64,000 bases of DNA from Gudongella sp046224405 (GCF_046224405.1 NZ_JBJXRK010000003.1:62001-126000), one strand, 5' to 3'. Positions 53,691 to 62,631 are shown, numbered from the stretch's first letter. The notes: generated by a model from the letters alone, not told the origin. A program made the numbers and translations.

Positions 53691-54122
53691 ATGAAAGTAA
53701 ATATTGTTAATAAGGGTAGTCTATCTTTACCTGAATACAAGACAGAAGGAGCATCAGGAATTGATCTGATGGCAAATCTTAAAAATGCCATAGTACTTAA
53801 TCCTATGGAAAGATTCATGGTACCCACTGGTCTTTTTGTGGAAATCCCAGAGGGTTATGAAGCTCAGATAAGAGGTAGGAGTGGATTGGCAGCAAAGAAT
53901 GGTATCACTCTTGCCAATGGAGTAGGAACGATTGATAGTGATTATAGAGGTGAAATAAAGGTAATTCTCATAAACCTAGGGAATGAGCCCTTCGAGATTA
54001 AGCATGGAGATAGAATTGCGCAGATGATACTTGCAAAATACGAGAAAATAGAATTCAACCTGGTGGATTATCTTGAAGAGACAGACAGAGGCTCAGGAGG
54101 GTTTGGTCACACTGGTTTGTAG
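53691..54122 (+). CDS. dut: dUTP diphosphatase
   Basis: Dut hydrolyses dUTP to dUMP, keeping uracil out of DNA and feeding dTMP synthesis. The 143-residue trimeric-type protein shows the five motifs: GASGIDLMAN, RGRSGLAAKNGI, GTIDSDYRGEI, GDRIAQMIL and the C-terminal P-loop-like RGSGGFGHTG. ATG 53691 follows GGGAGGAATT; the longer frame overlaps the peptidase gene. No clear terminator follows. Confidence 0.97.
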   Translation: MKVNIVNKGSLSLPEYKTEGASGIDLMANLKNAIVLNPMERFMVPTGLFVEIPEGYEAQIRGRSGLAAKNGITLANGVGTIDSDYRGEIKVILINLGNEPFEIKHGDRIAQMILAKYEKIEFNLVDYLEETDRGSGGFGHTGL

Positions 54123-54148
54123 TTCCATTAATTACCTGGAGCTACAGG

Positions 54149-54177
54149 ATGAGAAACAACATTAAATGTGTTATAAT
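54149..54177 (+). promoter_or_regulatory. Candidate promoter of uppP
   Basis: A perfect TATAAT (54172-54177) has an extended TGT at 54169-54171; the -35 position reads ATGAGA-like sequence at 17 bases, a partial match. The remaining 84 bases before uppP are AT-rich without a clear structure. Confidence 0.5.
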
Positions 54178-54261
54178 CAAGTTATGTATTTATCACTAAG
54201 ATGAAATCTACTATGAATCAATATTTTCATATATGGGATTTGTGTACGAGGAGGTAAACTT

Positions 54262-55086
54262 TTGAATTGGATAGAAGCAATAGTTTTAGGTATATTTCAA
54301 GGTGTGGCAGAATTTCTCCCAATTAGTAGTTCCGGCCACCTGGCGTTGTTACAGCACATGTTCGGAATAACTGAGGGAAACCTGTTTTTTACAGAAATGC
54401 TTCATTTTGGTACTCTGATATCAATAGTTATAGTTTATTTTGAGGATGTTAAGAGGATTGTAATAGAGTTTCTAAGTTTACTGGGTAATCTATTGACAGG
54501 TAGAAAGATTGGAGATCTGACTGATCATCAAAGACTTGGTCTTCTTATTATTGCAGGTTCAGTTCCTACAGCCATAATTGGAATAACATTTGAGGATTTT
54601 TTCGAATCACTTTATACTTCTTTGATTCCAATAGGAATTGCCCTATTGGTAACAGGATTTTTATTATGGTTTGCAGAGAAAAAAGGAACTGAGAACAAGG
54701 ACATTCAGAAGATGTCTTTAGTTGATTCATTGATAATCGGAACCTTTCAGGGATTGGCGATAATCCCTGGAATCTCAAGATCAGGTTCTACCATAGTAGC
54801 GGGATTGCTTAGAGGATTAAAGAAGCCACTCACAACTGAGTTTTCATTCCTGTTGGCACTACCTGCAACCTTTGGAGCGTTTCTAATGGGAATCATAAAG
54901 GTATTTAAAGGTGGGGACGGAGTAATTGTAAACACGCCACTTGTAGTTGGGGTTATATTGTCAACTGGTGTAGGAATAGTATCCATAAAAGCACTTATAA
55001 AAATTCTTAACAGAAACAAACTCCACTATTTTTCATACTATCTATGGATAGTTGGAGCCATTACAATAATCAGTCAGTTGATATGA
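54262..55086 (+). CDS. uppP: Undecaprenyl-diphosphate phosphatase UppP (BacA)
   Basis: UppP dephosphorylates undecaprenyl diphosphate so that the lipid carrier can be reused; over-production gives bacitracin resistance. The 274-residue membrane protein has the two active-site motifs QGVAEFLPISSSGHL (residues 14-28) and PGISRSGSTIVAGL (about 170-183), in inverted-repeat topology. The start is TTG at 54262 after GAGGAGG. Together with uppS it makes both ends of the C55 carrier cycle visible in this window. Confidence 0.96.
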   Translation: MNWIEAIVLGIFQGVAEFLPISSSGHLALLQHMFGITEGNLFFTEMLHFGTLISIVIVYFEDVKRIVIEFLSLLGNLLTGRKIGDLTDHQRLGLLIIAGSVPTAIIGITFEDFFESLYTSLIPIGIALLVTGFLLWFAEKKGTENKDIQKMSLVDSLIIGTFQGLAIIPGISRSGSTIVAGLLRGLKKPLTTEFSFLLALPATFGAFLMGIIKVFKGGDGVIVNTPLVVGVILSTGVGIVSIKALIKILNRNKLHYFSYYLWIVGAITIISQLI

Positions 55087-55100
55087 CAGAGGTGAAATAG

Positions 55101-57326
55101 ATGAAAAAAAAGACAGCAACAAAAAACGGCAGAAAAAGCAATGGGAAAACTCCTAACAAAATGAACACTGATATTTTGGGAATGATTATTCTGGCTGTTG
55201 GTGTTATAGTGCTCATAAGTCTATTCAGCACAAGGATGGGGATAATTGGTAATGTCATAAATGGGACAACCTTTTCTATGATGGGCTTTGGGGGATATTT
55301 TTTTCCGCTATTTATAATAGGTGCCGGTATTGTACTATTGCTGGAGAGGTTTGACAAAATTCAGCTAAGAATCATCCTTTCCCTTTCTATAATATTTATT
55401 GGGTTTTTAATTGTACTAGATGGAATAAACCCTCTAGATCTGTCATTTCTTGAAAGGATAAGGCAGGGAGTAGAAATTTCAAAGGCCAACAGAGGCGGAG
55501 GATTGTTAGGAAGCTTTTTTGGATTTTTCTTCTATAAATTGTTTGGATCAATAGGTACATATGTGGTTGTTGCATTTGCAATTACAGTCAGTTTATTGAT
55601 AATAACAAACCTGACTGTGAAAGAAGTAATTTTAAAAGCAAAAAAAATCAAACCTCAAATGAATACTGTCACTACAAGAAAAAAAACGAAAGCAGTATCT
55701 AGTGAAAGGACCAATAATAACGCAAAAGAACTTAGTGAAGATGTTGAGCAAATAAGAATAACAGACTATTCCTCGCAGTTTCAAGCTGAGGAACATGAGG
55801 GATTACAACAAAAGACACCAAAGAAAAAACCAATCAAGCTGGATGAGGAGACTGTCCAGAAGGAAGCCGTTCACATAGATTCACAGGTGAAGGAAAAACA
55901 AGTACAGGCACAAAAAATAGTATATAGGGTACCTCCAATGTCCCTCTTGACTTCACCTGGGAAGAAAAGTGAGTCAAATGATAGAAAACTGATACTGGAT
56001 AATGCCAGAATGATCGAGGAGACAATGAAGAACTTTGGAATTGAGGCTTCGGTATCCCATATCAATGTTGGACCAACCATAACATGCTATGAACTTTCAC
56101 CTGCACCTGGAATAAAGCTAAGCAGAATTGTTTCACTTTCTGATAATATAGCATTGAGTCTGGCGTCCTCAGACATTAGAATTGAAGCTCCTATTCCTGG
56201 GAAAGCTGCAGTGGGAATAGAGGTGCCCAATAAGGTAAAGGATATGGTTCTCTTCAAGGAACTAATCCAGTCTAGAGAATTTGCTGATATAAATACGGAT
56301 ATTCCTCTGGCATTGGGCAAGGACATAAATGGGAAGGTTGTTGTGTCTTCAATAGATAAAATGCCTCATCTTCTCATAGCAGGTGCTACAGGTTCAGGCA
56401 AGAGTGTTTGCATCAATACGATAATAATGAGTCTTGCCTATAAGAGTTCCCCAGACGATGTAAAACTGCTACTAATTGACCCAAAGGTTGTTGAATTAAG
56501 CGTTTACAATGGAATCCCACACCTTTTGATTCCAGTTGTTACGGATGCAAAAAAAGCAGCATTTGCACTTAACTGGGCTGTTGGAGAAATGGAAAAACGA
56601 TACAAGCTTTTTGCAAAGAATAACGTAAGGGACATCAAATCATACAATGAGAAGCATGGAGAAGATGGTGAGAAGCTACCTAAAATAGTAATAGTTATCG
56701 ATGAACTTGCCGATCTTATGATGGTGGCAGCACAGGAAATTGAGGACTATATTGCCAGATTGGCACAAATGGCAAGGGCAGCTGGAATGTATCTGATTGT
56801 AGCGACTCAGAGGCCGTCTGTAGATGTCATAACAGGCACAATCAAGGCAAATATACCTTCAAGAATAAGCTTTGCAGTGTCATCCCAAGTGGATTCCAGA
56901 ACAATCCTTGACATGGCAGGGGCTGAAAAGCTTCTTGGGCAGGGTGATATGCTCTTCTATCCTTCAAGTTATTCGAAGCCTGTTAGACTACAGGGTGCTT
57001 TCATCTCAAACAAGGAGGTTGAAGACGTGGTATCATTTCTGCAAAAGCAAAATGAAACAATGTACGATGAGGATGTCATAGAGATTGTGCAGAACTCCAA
57101 GAATATTGATATGCATGAAACAGATGAGCTGCTCTCAGAGGCTGTAAACCTTGTTGTTAATGAGGGGGTAGCCTCCATATCACTGCTACAGAGAAAACTG
57201 CGCATAGGCTATGCCAGAGCCGCTAGATTGATAGATGAGATGGAGGTTCGAGGAATAGTCGGAGGCTTCGAAGGGAGTAAGCCCAGAAAAGTACTTGTCA
57301 GTGAAGAAGATTTTGAAGAGGATTAG
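55101..57326 (+). CDS. ftsK: DNA translocase FtsK/SpoIIIE
   Basis: The protein pumps double-stranded DNA through a closing septum. The 741-residue product has a short basic N-terminus, about four membrane segments (residues 25-170), a charged linker (about 180-300), and the RecA-like motor with GATGSGKSVCINTIIMSL (about 430) and LLIDPKVVELSVYN, then the C-terminal gamma winged helix (about 675-741) with RKLRIGYARAARLIDEME. AGAGGTGAAATAG precedes the ATG. Whether it serves vegetative division (FtsK/SftA) or sporulation (SpoIIIE) cannot be told from sequence alone. Confidence 0.95.
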   Translation: MKKKTATKNGRKSNGKTPNKMNTDILGMIILAVGVIVLISLFSTRMGIIGNVINGTTFSMMGFGGYFFPLFIIGAGIVLLLERFDKIQLRIILSLSIIFIGFLIVLDGINPLDLSFLERIRQGVEISKANRGGGLLGSFFGFFFYKLFGSIGTYVVVAFAITVSLLIITNLTVKEVILKAKKIKPQMNTVTTRKKTKAVSSERTNNNAKELSEDVEQIRITDYSSQFQAEEHEGLQQKTPKKKPIKLDEETVQKEAVHIDSQVKEKQVQAQKIVYRVPPMSLLTSPGKKSESNDRKLILDNARMIEETMKNFGIEASVSHINVGPTITCYELSPAPGIKLSRIVSLSDNIALSLASSDIRIEAPIPGKAAVGIEVPNKVKDMVLFKELIQSREFADINTDIPLALGKDINGKVVVSSIDKMPHLLIAGATGSGKSVCINTIIMSLAYKSSPDDVKLLLIDPKVVELSVYNGIPHLLIPVVTDAKKAAFALNWAVGEMEKRYKLFAKNNVRDIKSYNEKHGEDGEKLPKIVIVIDELADLMMVAAQEIEDYIARLAQMARAAGMYLIVATQRPSVDVITGTIKANIPSRISFAVSSQVDSRTILDMAGAEKLLGQGDMLFYPSSYSKPVRLQGAFISNKEVEDVVSFLQKQNETMYDEDVIEIVQNSKNIDMHETDELLSEAVNLVVNEGVASISLLQRKLRIGYARAARLIDEMEVRGIVGGFEGSKPRKVLVSEEDFEED

Positions 57327-57336
57327 GAGAGATTAA

Positions 57337-58674
57337 ATGAATAGGAAAACAGTAAACATAGTTACATTGGGATGTTCAAAGAACGAAGTGGACTCTGAGC
57401 TAATGCAGAGCATACTTGACAAGGAAAACTTCATCTATTCTGATAACCCTTTGGATTCAGAAGTCATAATTGTTAATACCTGTGGTTTTATTGAAGCGGC
57501 AAAAGAAGAATCAATAGATACTATATTGGAAATGTCCAAATATAAAATAGAAGGAAAATGTAAGCATCTAATTCTCGCAGGCTGTTTGGCTCAAAGATAT
57601 TCATCTGAGCTGATGGATGAGATGCCTGAAGTTGATGCAATAATGGGCACCGGTAATATCAAGGATCTGAATAGTATTCTTGATGGTTTAAAGGAAGATA
57701 AAAAAATTATCCAATCAAACGATGTGGATAGTTCGTACCTGGAGGGAGTTAATAGAATTGTTTCTTCCCCCACAGCATATGTTAGAATATCCGAAGGCTG
57801 CGATAACCTTTGCACATACTGCATAATTCCGGCATTGCGTGGTAAACATAGAAGCAGAAAAATGGAGGATGTAATTGCTGAGGTTGTGTATCTTGCTGAA
57901 CAGGACGTGAAGGAGGTAATCCTAATCGCTCAGAACACTTCAGACTATGGAATAGATATCTATGGGGATTACACCTTACATCTTTTACTTGATAAATTGA
58001 ATGAGATAGAGGGATTGGAGTTTATAAGACTCCTTTATCTGTATCCGGATAATATTGATGACAAGCTTATTAACAGCATAAAGCGAAATTCGAAGGTCGC
58101 TCATTACCTTGACATGCCACTTCAGCATGCAAGTGACAATGTATTGAAAAAAATGAACAGAAGAACTACAAAGAAGAGCATTAGGAAGACAATTGAAAAG
58201 TTGAGGAAAGAGATTCCTGACATCGTTCTTAGAACAACATTTATTGTTGGATTCCCTGGGGAAACTGAAGATGATTTCCAGGAGCTATATGATTTTATAA
58301 AGGATGTTAGATTTGACAAATTGGGTGTATTCACATACTCAAAGGAGGAGAACACTCCAGCGTTCAATATGCCAGGGCAAATTGAAGAAAGTACCAAGGA
58401 AATACGCAGGGATAGACTAATGGAGCTGCAAAGAACAATTTCTGAAAGTCTTATGAGTGAGAAGGTAGGGAAAATATACAAGGTTCTGGTTGAAGACCTG
58501 GCTGAAGAAGGACTTTACATCGGTCGTAGCTATATGGACAGTCCTGAAATAGATGGGGTAATATATTTTAGATCCGTTGAGGAACATGATGCTGGTGATG
58601 TGGTATTTGTTAAAACAGATGAGTATCTCGAATATGATCTAATGGGGGAGTTAACAGATGAATCTTGCCAATAA
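57337..58674 (+). CDS. rimO: Ribosomal protein S12 methylthiotransferase RimO
   Basis: RimO adds a methylthio group to an Asp of S12. The 445-residue protein has the UPF0004 domain with three cluster cysteines (TLGCSKNEVDSE at residue 13, VNTCGF, LAGCLAQRY), the radical SAM motif GCDNLCTYCIIPALRGKHR (about 154), and a C-terminal TRAM domain. The KNEVDSE and PALRGKHRSR details point to RimO and not the tRNA enzyme MiaB. AGGAGAGAT precedes the ATG. Its end overlaps pgsA by 17 bases. Confidence 0.95.
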   Translation: MNRKTVNIVTLGCSKNEVDSELMQSILDKENFIYSDNPLDSEVIIVNTCGFIEAAKEESIDTILEMSKYKIEGKCKHLILAGCLAQRYSSELMDEMPEVDAIMGTGNIKDLNSILDGLKEDKKIIQSNDVDSSYLEGVNRIVSSPTAYVRISEGCDNLCTYCIIPALRGKHRSRKMEDVIAEVVYLAEQDVKEVILIAQNTSDYGIDIYGDYTLHLLLDKLNEIEGLEFIRLLYLYPDNIDDKLINSIKRNSKVAHYLDMPLQHASDNVLKKMNRRTTKKSIRKTIEKLRKEIPDIVLRTTFIVGFPGETEDDFQELYDFIKDVRFDKLGVFTYSKEENTPAFNMPGQIEESTKEIRRDRLMELQRTISESLMSEKVGKIYKVLVEDLAEEGLYIGRSYMDSPEIDGVIYFRSVEEHDAGDVVFVKTDEYLEYDLMGELTDESCQ

Positions 58675-59203
58675 GATTACTTTATTCAGAGTCTTTTTGG
58701 TTCCGATTTTCGTGGTATCATTTATACTCGAAAGTCCCGGAACTACCTATATTTCTGCAATTATATTCGTGTTTGCATCACTTACGGATACATTGGATGG
58801 ATATATTGCTCGAAGCAGAAATCTTGTAACCAATTTTGGGAAGTTCGTTGACCCATTGGCAGACAAGGTTTTGACATCTGCTGCCTTGATCCTGTTGGTC
58901 GGTGCTGGAGCCATCCCATCGTGGGTTGTTATCCTGATTGTAACTAGGGAATTCACAATATCTGGATTCAGGATAATAGCTGCTTCAGAGGGAGTTACAA
59001 TAGCGGCCAGCCCATGGGGAAAACTTAAGACAATAAGCCAGCTTATTGCAATAGTTTTGCTTTTACTTGGAAATTTTCCATTTAATTATCTATCAATACC
59101 CATGGATCAGATAATGCTCTACATTGCTTTGATATTGACTGTTATATCCGGTGTTGACTACATAGTACGAAATATCGGAACATTGAACATGAAAGACATT
59201 TGA
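58658..59203 (+). CDS. pgsA: CDP-diacylglycerol-glycerol-3-phosphate 3-phosphatidyltransferase
   Basis: PgsA makes phosphatidylglycerol phosphate from CDP-diacylglycerol (the CdsA product) and glycerol 3-phosphate. The 181-residue membrane protein has the CDP-alcohol phosphatidyltransferase signature from LDGYIARSRN to GKFVDPLADK (about residues 46-70; D-G-x2-A-R-x8-G-x3-D-x3-D). It starts within rimO with GGGGGAG upstream and is followed by cinA after 14 bases, the same order as in Bacillus (pgsA-cinA-recA). Confidence 0.96.
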   Translation: MNLANKITLFRVFLVPIFVVSFILESPGTTYISAIIFVFASLTDTLDGYIARSRNLVTNFGKFVDPLADKVLTSAALILLVGAGAIPSWVVILIVTREFTISGFRIIAASEGVTIAASPWGKLKTISQLIAIVLLLLGNFPFNYLSIPMDQIMLYIALILTVISGVDYIVRNIGTLNMKDI

Positions 59204-59217
59204 TTGGAGACTGATTG

Positions 59218-60462
59218 ATGAGAGCTGAAATAATTACCATAGGAACTGAAATAATGCTTGGAAGTATCCTTAATACAAATGTGACATACCTTTCTAGACG
59301 TCTGATGGAGCTTGGCATCGAAACCCTTTATCACACCTCGGTTGATGATGACTATGAAAGATTGGAGAATGTATTAACCTTGGCCATTGAAAGAGCTGAC
59401 ATCATAATAACCACTGGTGGACTTGGACCTACGGATGATGACCTGACAAAGGAAGCTTTGACAAATGTTACAGGTAGAGCACTTGTAGCCGATATTAATA
59501 TGGAAGAGCATATAAAACACTATTTTGCATATTCCAAAAGAGATATGACGTTGAACAATCTCAAGCAAGCTATGAAGCCGGAAGGGGCTGATTTTATAGA
59601 TAATCCTCGGGGAACTGCTCCAGGGATTTATATGGAATGGAACAACAGGAAGATTGTAATGATGCCAGGGCCACCACGAGAAATGAAGCCAATGTTTGAG
59701 GATAATGTTGTAAATTTAATCAAAGATGATCATATCATAATTGTTAAGTCAATAAATACATCTGGCTTGGGTGAATCTACACTGGGAACACAATTAAAAC
59801 ATTTAGACCTATCATATCCTGATTTTACAATTACCACATATGCGGGTTCTGGTAGTGTGGAAATAAAGGTTATTGGAAGAGGGAAGGATAAGCATAGACT
59901 TGAAAAGGATTCAGAGGAAATAGTTGAAAGAATTAGAATGGAAATTGGAGAACATATCTATGGATATGGAGTTTCTTCCATTGAGGGTGCAATTATTGAA
60001 ATGCTGATTCATAATGACATGAAAATGGCAGTATGCGAATCAGTTACAGGTGGGAATCTATCCAAAAAGCTAACCAGTATACCAGGTGCTTCAAAATCAT
60101 TTGACAGAGGCCTTGTAACATATAGCAATAATTCCAAGATTCAAGAGTTGGGAGTTTCAGAAGAAGCATTAGAAAAATTTGGAGTAGTCAGTCGTGAAGT
60201 AGCTTACCAGATGGCAAATGGACTGATTGAAAAGAGCAATACAGATATTGTGGTTGCAACCACTGGCTATGCCGGTCCGGATGAGGATCCCAATGTTAAA
60301 ACTGGACTCATATTTATTTGTATCCTAACGAAAGACAGTCATGAGATTCATGAAAGGATATTTTCTGGAGACAGAGATACCATCCAGGAGAGAGCTACAA
60401 ACTTTGCCCTTTGGAATGTTTACAATTTTATAAATAAAAAGTTGACTTCAACAACTCTGTAG
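59218..60462 (+). CDS. cinA: CinA family protein (nicotinamide-nucleotide amidase/ADP-ribose pyrophosphatase-like)
   Basis: CinA proteins join a MoaB/MoeA-like N-terminal domain (about 1-170; TIGTEIMLGSILNTN, TTGGLGPTDDD, MMPGPPREMKP) to a C-terminal PncC domain (about 255-410; AVCESVTGGNLSKKLTSIPG, ATTGYAGPDED) that deamidates nicotinamide mononucleotide. The 414-residue protein has both. The ATG at 59218 follows GGAGACTG; a TTG one codon earlier is possible. It lies directly upstream of recA, and the recA promoter begins inside its last codons. Confidence 0.95.
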   Translation: MRAEIITIGTEIMLGSILNTNVTYLSRRLMELGIETLYHTSVDDDYERLENVLTLAIERADIIITTGGLGPTDDDLTKEALTNVTGRALVADINMEEHIKHYFAYSKRDMTLNNLKQAMKPEGADFIDNPRGTAPGIYMEWNNRKIVMMPGPPREMKPMFEDNVVNLIKDDHIIIVKSINTSGLGESTLGTQLKHLDLSYPDFTITTYAGSGSVEIKVIGRGKDKHRLEKDSEEIVERIRMEIGEHIYGYGVSSIEGAIIEMLIHNDMKMAVCESVTGGNLSKKLTSIPGASKSFDRGLVTYSNNSKIQELGVSEEALEKFGVVSREVAYQMANGLIEKSNTDIVVATTGYAGPDEDPNVKTGLIFICILTKDSHEIHERIFSGDRDTIQERATNFALWNVYNFINKKLTSTTL

Positions 60463-60470
60463 TGTAACAT
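60442..60470 (+). promoter_or_regulatory. recA promoter
   Basis: TTGACT (60442-60447) and TAACAT (60465-60470) are 17 bases apart and overlap the end of cinA. Transcription would start near 60477, just upstream of the SOS box. Confidence 0.7.
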
Positions 60471-60479
60471 ATATATAAA

Positions 60480-60493
60480 AGAACTAACGTTCG
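60480..60493. promoter_or_regulatory. LexA (SOS) operator of recA
   Basis: GAACTAACGTTC at 60481-60492 is a perfect GAAC-N4-GTTC palindrome, the core of the Gram-positive LexA (Cheo) box. It lies at about +5 of the proposed recA start, a fitting place for repression. Confidence 0.85.
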
Positions 60494-60512
60494 AATACGT
60501 GAAAGGGGTGAA

Positions 60513-60527
60513 TCCAGTATAACTGGA
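60513..60527 (+). promoter_or_regulatory. Small hairpin covering the recA ribosome binding site
   Basis: TCCAGT (60513-60518) and ACTGGA (60522-60527) pair perfectly around ATA. The right arm contains part of the CTGGAG site used by recA, whose ATG is at 60534. Confidence 0.4.
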
Positions 60528-60533
60528 GATATT

Positions 60534-61565
60534 ATGGCGGAGAACAACGATAGAAAGAAAGCATTGGACCTGGCGCTCAGTCAGATAGAAAAACAATTCG
60601 GCAAAGGATCGATTATGAGACTTGGAGAAGACGCTAAATTGGACCTGGATTATATACCCACAGGATCAATGGATCTCGACATAGCTCTCGGTATTGGTGG
60701 AGTTCCAAGAGGAAGAATTGTAGAAATTTATGGGCCAGAGTCTTCAGGAAAGACAACAATAGCTCTTCATATCATAGCAGAAGCACAGAAAAAGGGCGGA
60801 ATCGCTGCATTTATTGATGCTGAACATGCACTTGATCCTGGCTATGCAAAGAAGCTAGGCGTTGACATAGAAAACCTTATAATTTCACAGCCAGATACAG
60901 GTGAGCAGGCCCTTGAGATAACAGAGGCGCTAGTAAGAAGCGGAGCTGTTGATGTTGCAGTTATTGACTCTGTTGCTGCCCTTGTACCTAAGGCGGAAAT
61001 AGAAGGTGAAATGGGAGACAGCCACGTGGGTTTGCAGGCAAGGCTAATGTCACAGGCACTCAGAAAGCTTGCGGGAGCGATAAACAAGTCACATACAACC
61101 TGTATCTTCATTAATCAGCTACGTGAAAAGGTTGGAATAATGTTTGGAAATCCAGAAACCACATCCGGTGGAAGAGCTCTAAAATTCTATGCGAGTGTTA
61201 GAATGGACGTAAGACGTATTGAATCAATCAAGCAAGGTGACCAGATACTTGGAAACAGAACTAGGGTAAAGGTCGTAAAAAATAAGATTGCCCCACCTTT
61301 TAAACAGGCAGAATTTGATATTATGTATGGTAAGGGGATATCCAGAGAAGGTAGCATAATCGATACTGGAGTTACCTGTGGTATAGTAAACAAGGCTGGA
61401 TCCTGGTTCAGTTACAATGACCAGAAACTTGGACAGGGCAGAGAAAATTCAAAGGAGTTTTTAAGAGAGAATCCAGAGTTGGCAATGGAGCTTGAACAAA
61501 AAATAAAGAAAGAGTTTGGTCTTGAAACAAATGATGAAAGAGAAATAACATCTGATAAACAATAA
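60534..61565 (+). CDS. recA: Recombinase RecA
   Basis: RecA forms filaments on single-stranded DNA, drives strand exchange and triggers LexA self-cleavage. The 343-residue protein has EKQFGKGSIMRLG, the Walker A motif GPESSGKTTIALH (about residues 66-78), AFIDAEHALDP, the VIDSVAALVP Walker B segment, and NQLREKVGIMFGNPETTSGG (L2 region, in part). GGAG lies 5 bases before ATG. It has its own SOS-controlled promoter. Nuclease genes of the SbcCD type follow instead of rny or pbpX. Confidence 0.99.
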   Translation: MAENNDRKKALDLALSQIEKQFGKGSIMRLGEDAKLDLDYIPTGSMDLDIALGIGGVPRGRIVEIYGPESSGKTTIALHIIAEAQKKGGIAAFIDAEHALDPGYAKKLGVDIENLIISQPDTGEQALEITEALVRSGAVDVAVIDSVAALVPKAEIEGEMGDSHVGLQARLMSQALRKLAGAINKSHTTCIFINQLREKVGIMFGNPETTSGGRALKFYASVRMDVRRIESIKQGDQILGNRTRVKVVKNKIAPPFKQAEFDIMYGKGISREGSIIDTGVTCGIVNKAGSWFSYNDQKLGQGRENSKEFLRENPELAMELEQKIKKEFGLETNDEREITSDKQ

Positions 61566-61609
61566 AAAATAATCTAATATTGAATTGTTAAAAGATCCTA
61601 TTCGTTATA

Positions 61610-61641
61610 ACTTCAAGCCTCCTAAACAGGAGGCTTGAAGT
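61610..61641 (+). repeat. 14-bp perfect hairpin between recA and the SbcD-like gene
   Basis: ACTTCAAGCCTCCT (61610-61623) and AGGAGGCTTGAAGT (61628-61641) are perfectly inverted around AAAC. The stem is strong, but ATATGG follows instead of a T tract. It may stabilise the recA 3' end or lower readthrough into the next gene, whose ribosome binding site follows at once. Confidence 0.85.
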
Positions 61642-61655
61642 ATATGGAGGTTTGT

Positions 61656-62624
61656 ATGCGCATACTTTATTTCACCGATACACATATAAAGGGAACCAAT
61701 CCCAAAAACAGAAAAGATGACTTCCTGGAAAGTCTGCAAGAAAAATTTAGAGAAATTGTGTCCATTGTAAGGGAGAACAATGTTGATTTTGTAATACATG
61801 GAGGTGATCTCTTTGACAGGCCGGATATCTCCACATCAGTGGTTAGCAGATTTACTACAATATTAAAAAACATTGAAAAACCAATTTTTATTGTCAGTGG
61901 TAACCATGACATTTTTGGACACAATCCAGCCACTATTGACAGGACAATGCTGGGTCTTTTGAAAAGTATGGATTTCATAAAGGTTATTTCAAGAGACAAG
62001 CCCATAGTTATAGAAAAAAATGGAATAAGAGTCAGCTTAACAAGTCTACCCTATACTTATGATATTGATTCCACACCTGAGGGGTATATACTCAAAGAAG
62101 TACCGGAAAATATGGATTATTCAATACATGTAGTCCATGGAATGCTTTTAGACAGACCCTTTGTCAAGGGTATACCCTATACTTTGATTGATGATATATT
62201 GGAAACAGCAGCAGATATAACATTGTCAGGGCATTATCACGCTGGATTCAAGACAATTGAAAAAAATGGAAAATATTTTGTAAATCCGGGAAGTCTTGTA
62301 AGAGTAACAAATAGTTTGAAGGAGATTGAGAGAATACCCCAAGTCGCCATAATTGATCTTGATTCAGATATAAAGGTCGAAATGCTGCAATTGACATCAG
62401 CGAAACCAGGCATAGAAGTGCTGGATAGAACTGAAATGGAAAATTGCATGTTTAGAAGTGAAAGAATTGTGCAATTTAAACAATCCATTGATTCTGCAAT
62501 GAGTTTTGAAAAAATGGACCTTAATGACATTCTACTTGAGGTTACTCTATCAGAAGGTGTTTCTGATGAAGTAAAGGAGGAAGCATTAAGGCGAATTGCA
62601 AATTCACAGATGAAAGGATATTAG
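61656..62624 (+). CDS. SbcD/Mre11-like metallophosphoesterase (DNA repair nuclease)
   Basis: The 322-residue protein has the full calcineurin-type metal site of SbcD nucleases: FTDTHIKG (residues 6-13), GGDLFDRPD (about 49-57), SGNHDIFG, VVHG and SGHYHAGF. It is shorter than the usual SbcD (about 380-410), mainly in the C-terminal capping region, so it resembles phage-type or divergent Mre11 nucleases. ATG 61656 follows TGGAGG; an in-frame start at 61635 would fall in the hairpin. The SbcC-like ATPase begins 7 bases after the stop, so they probably form a complex that opens DNA ends or hairpins. Placement beside recA supports a repair role. Confidence 0.9.
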   Translation: MRILYFTDTHIKGTNPKNRKDDFLESLQEKFREIVSIVRENNVDFVIHGGDLFDRPDISTSVVSRFTTILKNIEKPIFIVSGNHDIFGHNPATIDRTMLGLLKSMDFIKVISRDKPIVIEKNGIRVSLTSLPYTYDIDSTPEGYILKEVPENMDYSIHVVHGMLLDRPFVKGIPYTLIDDILETAADITLSGHYHAGFKTIEKNGKYFVNPGSLVRVTNSLKEIERIPQVAIIDLDSDIKVEMLQLTSAKPGIEVLDRTEMENCMFRSERIVQFKQSIDSAMSFEKMDLNDILLEVTLSEGVSDEVKEEALRRIANSQMKGY

Positions 62625-62631
62625 GTGCGAT

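Noticed and set aside
54133..54149. CCTG/CAGG repeat after dut as a terminator
   Set aside because: Only four pairs and no T run; no support for termination.
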